From Desulfobacterales bacterium (lineage in GTDB: Bacteria > Desulfobacterota > Desulfobacteria > Desulfobacterales > 4be13), in assembly GCA_029934695.1 (NCBI GenBank), contig JAOZLU010000251.1, positions 1-9,272 of the forward strand: DNA of 9,272 nt, in the 5' to 3' direction. Of the stretch, positions 1 through 6,900 are shown piece after piece. A program made the position numbers and the translations under genes. Each line of letters begins with the position of its first letter. Positions within the stretch are counted from its first letter, which is position 1. A model generated the notes under the pieces. It was not told the origin of the DNA. It saw nothing but the letters and a program-made list of their open reading frames with translations, and searched no databases.

Positions 1-209
1 GGGACTGCCGGGATTTGCCAATCCCTCCTGAGCAGCATGGGGACTGCCGGGATTTGCCAATCCCTCCTGAGCAGCATGGGGACTGCCGGGATTTACCAAT
101 CCCTCCTGAGCAACATTGGGGACTGACGGGATCTGCCAATCCCTCCTGAGCAGCATGGGGACTGCCGGGATCTGCCAATCCCTCCTGAGCAGCATGGGGA
201 CTGCCGGGA
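1..209. repeat. 39-bp tandem repeat array (about 5.3 copies, open at the left edge)
   Basis: Copies begin at 1, 40, 79, 119 and 158, and a last partial copy begins at 197. The spacing is 39 bases except for copy 3 to copy 4, which is 40 because of one extra T near 117. Each unit contains GGGACTGCCGGGATTTGCC and then AATCCCTCCTGAGCAGCAT. Within a unit GGGATT and AATCCC form a 6-bp inverted repeat around TGCC; copies 4 and 5 carry ATCTGCC instead of ATTTGCC and weaken it. There are no unique spacers between copies, so this is not a CRISPR array. The period is a multiple of three. On the + strand the units can be read as the 13-residue repeat DCRDLPIPPEQHG, in phase with the RHS remnant just downstream, but the extra T breaks that frame. 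I regard it as intergenic repeat DNA, possibly expanded inside a decayed gene. The array may continue upstream of the window. Confidence 0.9.
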
Positions 210-270
210 GTATCTGTGGCAGGGGCTTACACGGTTGCTGGCCGTGTGCAGTTTCAGACAGTCACAACCC
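205..270 (+). pseudogene. remnant of an RHS/YD-repeat core (broken rhs paralogue)
   Basis: Reading from 208 in + frame 1 gives EYLWQGLTRLLAV, followed by CSFRQSQP and a stop at 271-273. As I remember the family, Y-L-W-x-G-x-T-x-L-L-A-V is a signature of the RHS core in bacterial RHS proteins and teneurins, where it is normally followed by YDGSGN-like residues. If two bases are missing after GTG at 244-246, the next frame reads AVSDSHNPDR from 248, which resembles that continuation; this part is tentative. The frame is closed upstream by a stop at 124-126 and by the extra T in the tandem repeats, so no intact gene is present. The giant gene downstream is cut before reaching its own copy of this motif, so the two cannot be compared here. 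An intact small gene is unlikely; a chance match over 12 residues of this specificity is also unlikely. Confidence 0.6.
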
Positions 271-271
271 T

Positions 272-314
272 GACAGACCGCAGATAATCCCATAAGTGTT
301 CATCTGCGTCTGTC
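272..314. repeat. inverted repeat, 13-bp arms with one bulge
   Basis: The left arm at 272-285 (GACAGACCGCAGAT) pairs with the right arm at 302-314 (ATCTGCGTCTGTC). All 13 pairs are Watson-Crick, C279 is bulged, and the loop is 16 bases. No T-run follows the right arm, so it is not a standard intrinsic terminator. It directly follows the RHS remnant and could be a leftover of a transcript end, a protein-binding site or a small repeat element. Confidence 0.6.
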
Positions 315-345
315 TGCTCAAAGTGACCCCTGAAAACTCCCCTGC

Positions 346-360
346 ATCCGACAGTCGGAT
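346..360. promoter_or_regulatory. 15-bp perfect palindrome, possible operator
   Basis: ATCCGAC at 346-352 and GTCGGAT at 354-360 are perfect inverted copies around a single A353. A near gap-free dyad of this size in non-coding DNA upstream of a large surface-protein gene is compatible with an operator for a dimeric regulator. It could also be a small repeat unit. It lies about 510 bases from the start codon, which is far for direct control of that gene. No regulator is visible in the window. Confidence 0.35.
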
Positions 361-686
361 TCCCGCCCATCTCATCGAAAAAAACCGGCAGGAAGAAGAA
401 GCCCGATTTTTTCAGATATAATCAGTTTTTCTGATTGATTTTTTACAGTATAAAAAAATAATCTGACTTTCAGGCATCAGACATTATGAAACATTCAGAA
501 CTTGGCATACGACTGAACTCTGTGTCTGCTGATTATTGTGATCATATCATCTTTCGGGTATCCGCCTGTCACCCGGTTTCAGACAGTTGAAAAAAATGAG
601 AGACAGGCCCTGACAAAGAAATTTAAAGATATATCTTCAATGTCAATCACAGATTGTCAGAATCACAAACTTTTAAAATCAGAATG

Positions 687-717
687 AAAGGAGTAGCTTA
701 TGACATCGGCCCGATGA
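687..717 (+). other. Shine-Dalgarno followed by a 5-codon mini-ORF and a small palindrome
   Basis: AAAGGAG at 687-693 is a near-ideal ribosome-binding site placed 6 bases before ATG at 700. That ATG opens only Met-Thr-Ser-Ala-Arg and then stops at 715-717. CATCGG at 704-709 and CCGATG at 711-716 form a palindrome across the mini-ORF. A second frame starts at ATG 684 and runs 28 codons to TGA 768-770 (MKGVAYDIGPMTYAQM and so on), but it has no good ribosome-binding site of its own. Either this is a leader peptide or mini-ORF, or it is the start of an old gene whose body was replaced by the hairpin-bearing sequence that follows. I do not recognise either peptide. Confidence 0.35.
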
Positions 718-759
718 CATACGCACAGATGAAAATTCGGGCATTGGAATGGAGCTTGC

Positions 760-817
760 AGGGTGGGTGAAGGTTTCGATTTTTTACGCAGTAAAAAACG
801 AAACCGCAACCCACCTT
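760..817. repeat. 58-base strong hairpin, REP/MITE-like palindromic element
   Basis: The outer arms AGGGTGGGT (760-768) and ACCCACCTT (809-817) pair, with one G-T wobble. A symmetric 3x3 internal loop (GAA against GCA) follows, then the inner arms at 772-787 (GGTTTCGATTTTTTAC) and 791-805 (GTAAAAAACGAAACC), which pair fully apart from a bulged A779. The tip loop is GCA. That makes 24 pairs. GGGTGGGT/ACCCACC-ended hairpins are common dispersed intergenic elements in bacterial genomes, so a mobile or REP-like origin is my inference. It ends 51 bases before the start codon of the giant gene and would sit in its leader if transcription starts upstream, where it could affect mRNA stability or translation. 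No T-run follows, so a terminator is unlikely. Confidence 0.75.
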
Positions 818-858
818 ATAAACATAAACGGAATCATTGAACATATTTGGATTTGCAG

Positions 859-863
859 AGGAG
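859..863 (+). promoter_or_regulatory. ribosome-binding site of the giant RHS gene
   Basis: AGGAG at 859-863, within the purine-rich stretch CAGAGGAGAGAGA, ends 5 bases before ATG 869-871. This fixes the start. The next in-frame ATG at 932 has no comparable site and would remove the positively charged part of the signal peptide. Confidence 0.85.
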
Positions 864-868
864 AGAGA

Positions 869-994
869 ATGGGACACAGAATCAGAAGTTTTTTTGACAT
901 TTTTCAAAAACAGTGTACACGGCAGACATTCATGTCCGCGGTGATTTTTCTTGCAATTTTTTCCATACTCCCGATCTGCGGGGTCGCGGACGCG
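869..994 (+). other. Sec signal peptide
   Basis: Residues 1-42 begin with a charged segment (H3, R4, R6, K14, R18). A hydrophobic core from about 22 to 37 follows (MSAVIFLAIFSILPI). The segment ends in V-A-D-A at 39-42, a good signal peptidase I site with Ala at -3 and -1. C37 is not set in a clear lipobox (L-P-I-C-G lacks the usual small residue at -1), so a lipoprotein is less likely. The mature protein starts near D43. Confidence 0.85.
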
Positions 995-3900
995 GACACC
1001 TGTGCTGTGACAAATAATAATGATGCCGGGCCAGGCTCCCTCAGACAGTGCGTCCTTGACGCGGAGAATGGCTCGGTCATCACTTTTTCCGACGGTCACA
1101 TCATCACTCTGGACTCGCGGCTCGTCATTGAAAAGGATCTGACCGTTGACGCGGGGGAATCTGCGGTGACACTTCAGGCGGACGCGACGCCCGGCACTGC
1201 CGGTCACGGTCTCCTGACCGTAAGTCAGGACGCGGCGGTCACCATAAAGAACATGACCCTGCGTCACGGCAGGGGAACCATGTCATCGGCCACGATCCGG
1301 TCGGACGGGACCCTGACATTGGAAGACTGCACAGTGACAGAGAACCACGCCCCGCTCGGCTACGACCACCCGGGTATCGCAAACACCGGGACCCTCACGA
1401 TTGTCCGCTCTGTTCTGTCAGATCATGCGGACGGGAGGGCGGTCATCGTGAACACCGGGCCGTCCGCGGTGCTGACGGTGCGTGACAGCACGTTCCGGGA
1501 CAATGGCATCCCGGGCATCAGGAACAGCGACGGCGGCTCGGTCAGCCTGTCAGGATGCACGTTCGTCAACAACCACACCTCCGGCTGCAGCCCCTGTGTC
1601 CAGATGTGGAACGGCGGCGGAACCCTCACCGCGGACAACTGCACGTTCAGCGGGAACAGCACTTCCTACGAATACGGCGGTGCGGCCGTGTATCTTGCCA
1701 ATTCGGGGGATCCCGCGGCCGTTCTCACGAACTGCACAATCACGGGGAACACGGCCTCCGGCACCTGGGGCAGATCCGCAATAGCGAGATACAGCGGCTC
1801 TGTCACCGTGACCAGCAGCATCATCGCGGGCACCTGCCATTCAGCGGTGACAGGGACATACAGTTACTTTGATCCCGCAAAGTCCGGGACGGGCAACCTG
1901 TCATCCGCGGACGGGGATCCGGGTGTCGGCGAGCCGGCTGACAACGGCGGGCCCGCGCTGACCTGTGCGCTGTCGCCGGAAAGTGTGTGCATCGACGCGG
2001 GAACCGGCGTGGCGCTCTCCCGGGACCAGCGCGGGTATCCCCGGGACAGCGGAAACGGCGCCGACATGGGCGCTTTCGAGTTTCAGACCGGCCCGGCCGG
2101 GGACGCCGGTCCGCCGACCGTTCCTGAAAATCTCACCGCGGAGGGGGTCGCGGACGATCATATCCGTCTTGCCTGGGACGCGTCCTCAGACAATGTCCCG
2201 GTGTCCGGCTGCAGGATTTTCCGTGACAGCGAATTTGTGGCAGAGGTCACAGACACATATTATGATGACACCGGTCTGACACCCCTGACAACATATTCTT
2301 ACACAGTGAGCGCGTGCGACGCGGCCGGGAACTGCTCGGAACAGAGTGATCCGGTCTCCGTGGCCCTCACCGATGGGACGCTGACCCACGTCTGTGTGGT
2401 CACAGACGGCGACGACGCCGGCCCGGGATCCCTCAGGCAGTGTCTCCTCGACGCAGAAAACGGCTCGCTCATCACCTTTTCCGATGATCACATCATAACT
2501 TTGGATTCAAAGATAACCATCGGAAAGTATCTGACCGTTGACGCTGAGGGATTCGCGGTGACACTTCAGGCGGACGCTATGCCCGGTGTTGCCGGTCACG
2601 GTCTCCTGACCGTGAGCCGGGACGCCGCGGTCACCATAAAGAACATGACCCTGCGTCACGGCAGGGGAACCATGGCATCGGCAGCCATTCAGTCGGACGG
2701 GACCCTGACATTGGAAGACTGCGTGGTCACAGAGAACCACGCCCCGCTCGGTTACGATTATCCGGGTATCGCAAACACCGGGACCCTCACGATTGTCCGC
2801 TCTGTCCTGTCGGATCATGCGGACGGGAGGGCGGTCATCGTGAACATCGGGCCGTCCGCGGTGCTGACGGCGCGTGACAGCACATTCCGGGACAACGGCA
2901 TCCCGGGCATCAGGAACAGCGACGGCGGCTCGGTCAGCCTGTCAGGATGCACGTTCGTCAACAACCACACCTCCGGCTGCAGCCCCTGTGTCCAGATGTG
3001 GAACGGCGGCGGAACCCTCACCGCGGACAACTGCACGTTCAGCGGGAACAGCACTTCCTACGAATACGGCGGTGCGGCCGTGTATCTTGCCAATTCGGGG
3101 GATCCCGCGGCCGTTCTCACGAACTGCACAATCACGGGGAACACGGCCTCCGGCACCTGGGGCAGATCCGCAATAGCGAGATACAGCGGCTCTGTCACCG
3201 TGACCAGCAGCATCATCGCGGGCACCTGCCATTCAGCGGTGACAGGGACATACAGTTACTTTGATCCCGCAAAGTCCGGGACGGGCAACCTGTCATCCGC
3301 GGACGGGGATCCGGGTGTCGGCGAGCCGGCTGACAACGGCGGGCCCGCGCTGACCTGTGCGCTGTCGCCGGAAAGTGTGTGCATCGACGCGGGAACCGGC
3401 GTGGCACTCTCCCAGGACCAGCGCGGCTTTCCCCGCGACAGCGGAAACGGCGTGGACATGGGCGCTTTCGAGGTTCAGGCCGGCCCGGACATCGTCCCCC
3501 CGACTGTCCCGCAGAATCTGACAGCGGAGGAAATCCCGGTGATATCGGGATATCAGGTCAGCCTCTCCTGGGACGCGTCCTCGGACAACGTCGCGGTGGC
3601 AGGCTATGATGTCTTCTGCGGTGACACCGTGCTGAACGGGCCCCTGACAGACACATCATACACCCATGGCACTGAAACTCCCGGTGACTGTGTTTACACG
3701 GTGGAAGCATACGATGCCGCGGGCAACCGTTCCGGGAAAAGCGCGCCGGTCTCGGTGACACCCGGCAATGTCGCCCCGTCCATAACCGTGTCCGCGGAAC
3801 CGGGCGCTGAAAATCATACCTTTATTATAAGGTGGTCAGACGATGATCCTGATGACAATGCGCAGATTTCCCTGTATTATGACACCGACAGCGCCGGGAA

Positions 3901-6900
3901 TGACGGCATTCTGATTGTCAGCGGCCTGGAAGAGGATGATGAGACCGATGAGCATGCCTGGGACACCGCGGATGTGCCAGCAGGTGAATATCATGTTTAC
4001 GCGATCATTGACGACGGTTCAAATGATCCTGTCTTTGCTTACAGCACAGGAACCGTGACTGTGACAGTGCCGGCCCCGGAAATTGTCACGTTCACCGCGG
4101 AACCGCAGACAGTCACGGCCGGCGAGCCGGCCACCCTGACATGGGAGGTGGCCAGTGCGGACACAGTCAGTATTGATCAGGGAATCGGGGCCGTGGGTCT
4201 GAACGGAACGACAACCGTGCAGCCGGCAGAGACAGTCACATACACTCTGACTGCCGAAGGGCCCGGGGGAACCGTCTCGGCTCAGGCCGCTGTCACCGCA
4301 AACATCCCTTCGGGACCTGTGACACTGACAGCATCACCGGAAACCGTTCAGAAAGGCGGATCATTCACCCTTTCCTGGACTTTTTCAGATGTGCAGAGTG
4401 CCTATATTGATAAAGGTGTCGGCACAGTCACTGAAAACGGTTCCCGGAATGTTTTCCCGGATCATACCGAAACTTACACCATAACCGTCTCCGGAGATGA
4501 CGGTCCTGTCACCGCGGAAGCCACCGTCACCGTCACGGGAAATCCGGCACCCCAGCCGGAGGGGTCCTTCGGCAGGCAGTATGAGGACCTGATTCCGTCG
4601 GATGCCGTTGTTGAGAGCTACGAGCCGGAGCGCTTCTCCGTGATCACCGGTCTGGTTCACGACATGAACGGCGCCCCGTTGCCGGATGTCAAAGTCACGG
4701 TTCACGCGCATCCCGAATACGGAACCGTTCTCACCGATGCCGGAGGCCGCTTTTCCATTCCTGTGGAGGGCGGTGCCGCCATGAAGGTGATTTTCCGAAA
4801 GGCCGGGCTGATTTTTGCACAGCGCCAGGTGCATGTCCCGTGGAACGATGTTGCCGTGACAGAAACCCTCCGACTCATCCCCGAAGACACCGCGGCCACG
4901 ACCGTGACCTTTGACGGAAATCCGGACACGGTCATCACCCATCAGAGCACGCCGGTCACGGACGAATTCGGAACCCGGTCCGCCACCCTCGTGTTCCAGG
5001 GGGACAATCAGGCATATCTGACTGACGAAAACGGAAATGACGTCCGGGAAGTGACAACCATCACGGCCCGTGCCACCGAATACGCCACCCCCGAATCCAT
5101 GCCGGCAAAACTGCCCCCGACCCCCGCTTACACCTACTGCACGGAACTTTCAGCAGACGGCGTGGAAAGAATCCGTTTTGAAAAACCTGTGGCGGTCTGG
5201 GTGGACAATTTTCTCGGTTTCGAAGTGGGGGAGGCGGTTCCCTCGGGATATTACGACCGGGACCGGGGTGTCTGGGTTCCCTCTGAGAACGGCCGGGTGG
5301 TCCGGCTCCTCGACACCGACGAAGACGGGGTGACGGACGCCCTGGATGCCGACGGTGACGGAAGTCCCGACGACCTTGACGGAGACGGTTCTCTCAGCGA
5401 CGAGGTCACGGGACTGGACGATCCTCAGAGATATGCGCCGAATGCGGAATTCTGGCGGGTGGAAGTGACACATTTCACTCCCTGGGATTTCAACTGGTGC
5501 TCCTTTTTCAGCCTCCTGGACATGCTGACCCACGGGGCACCCTCCGCGGACGAGCAGTGCGATGAGGACTGCGAGGTGGAGGAAGGCTCGTATGTGGAGG
5601 CAAGAAGCCGGATTTTTCACGAAGACATTCCCGTCCCCGGCACGGATCTGACCCTGCATTATGCCAGCAACCGGGCCGAAGGCTACAAAAGCGTCATCAC
5701 CGTTCCTGCCAGCGGCATAAGTGTTCCGGACAGCGTGAAACGGATCATCGTCAGGGTCGAAGTCGCCGGACGGACACTGGAACAGGTTCTGGATCCCCTG
5801 CCCGGTCAGACAGCGGAACTCGTGTGGGACGGGCTTGATTTCCTGGGAAGACCTGTCCGTGAGGCAGTGACCGCCCGCATCGGCATCGGCTTTGTGTATG
5901 ACTCGGTCTATCTGAAATCCGGCTATCTGGCCATGTCCTTCGGCCACTTCGGCACGGAGAAGACCGAGGTTCCCACACGGGATGAGGTGATCTCCTGGCA
6001 GCGCAGCGAACTGGAAATTAACAGAACGCCTGCAAAAGCCGACACCCTTGCCGACGGATGGACTCTCTCCGCGCACCATTTCATGAGCCTGGGAGACACC
6101 TCCGTGCTGTACAGGGGGGACGGGTCCTTAAACAGAAACAGTATGAGCATCATAACAACGGTGGCCGGAAACGGGGAGAGCGGATGGGGAACCGACGAAA
6201 TCCCCGCCACAGAGGATTATGTGAGCTACCCGGCAAGTGTCGCCTTTGATGCGGAAGGGAACCTTTACATCGCCTCCCAGGTCAGGCCGGCCATACGGAA
6301 GGTGGATACGGACGGCATCATCACCACAATAGCGGGCGGGCCTTACGGGCACAGTGATGAGGACGGAATACCCGCCGAGAATGCCCGGCTCTGGTCTCCG
6401 GCAGACATTGCCTCCGACACACTCGGGAATCTTTACATCGCGGACGGCGGTCTTGACGGCGACGGATCCTACCGGGTGCGTAAAATAGATACGGACGGAA
6501 TCATCACCACCGTGGCCGGAAACGGACTGCCCGGCAGGACAGACGATCCCGGGGACGGCCTGCCTGCCACGGAAGTCAGCATCTCACCCACGAGCGTTGC
6601 GGCAGATGCCTTCGGAAACATCTATATCGGGGAGGACCGTCTTGTCTCCCGGGACGGAAACACTGATGATCCCGTGTTCAGGGTACGCAGGGTGGACACG
6701 GCCGGCATCATCACCACCGTGGCCGGAACCGGTGAGAAAGGACCCGGTTCCGACAACATACCCGCGACTGAGTCCGAACTGCTGAAATCAGGCAATATTG
6801 CCCTGGACGCATCCGGGAATCTTTATATTTCGGATATCGGACGGATCAGGAAAGTGAATCCGGCCGGCGTCATCACCACCGTGGCCGGAAACGGGTACGG

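Larger units (their letters stand above)
271..868. other. non-coding, hairpin-rich upstream region
   Basis: No open frame here has a convincing start, ribosome-binding site and protein-like composition beyond the short ones listed separately. The sequence is visibly AT-richer than the gene that follows, especially 400-470 and 590-690. It is crowded with inverted repeats: 272-314, 346-360, 420-436 (AATCAG/CTGATT, followed by a T-run at 439-444), 458-487 (arms ATAATCTGA and TCAG-AC-ATTAT) and 760-817. The promoter of the giant gene should lie here. TATAAT occurs at 417-422 but has no good -35 box at the usual spacing, so I do not call a promoter. Confidence 0.6.

Noticed and set aside
1..209. 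Possible CRISPR array.
   Set aside because: The units are contiguous with no variable spacers, and no cas genes are present.
93..293. Open frame on the - strand with CCSGGIG repeats.
   Set aside because: It is produced by the 39-bp tandem repeats, and the + strand RHS remnant explains the non-repeat part better.
417..422. TATAAT as a promoter -10 box.
   Set aside because: The sequence 17 bases upstream is AGAAGA, not a -35 box, and the region is AT-rich enough for chance matches.
420..444. AATCAG/CTGATT hairpin plus T-run as an intrinsic terminator.
   Set aside because: The stem is only 6 AT-rich pairs and the T-run is separated from it, so it is too weak to call.
537..551. TGTGA half-site resembling a CRP/FNR operator.
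   Set aside because: The second half-site is a poor match (CATCT rather than TCACA).
698..1267. Open frame on the - strand (189 codons) reaching into the leader.
   Set aside because: It overlaps the signal peptide and first beta-helix coding region and crosses the hairpin at 760-817. There is no domain, and the product is not protein-like.
1482..3264. Pairs of identical 100-105 codon + strand frames at an offset of 1392.
   Set aside because: They are alternate-frame readings of the duplicated beta-helix DNA. Their identity reflects the DNA repeat, not extra genes.
5150..6079. Open frame on the - strand (309 codons).
   Set aside because: It is antisense to the FN-plug and spacer, which have recognisable motifs, and it has no family features of its own.
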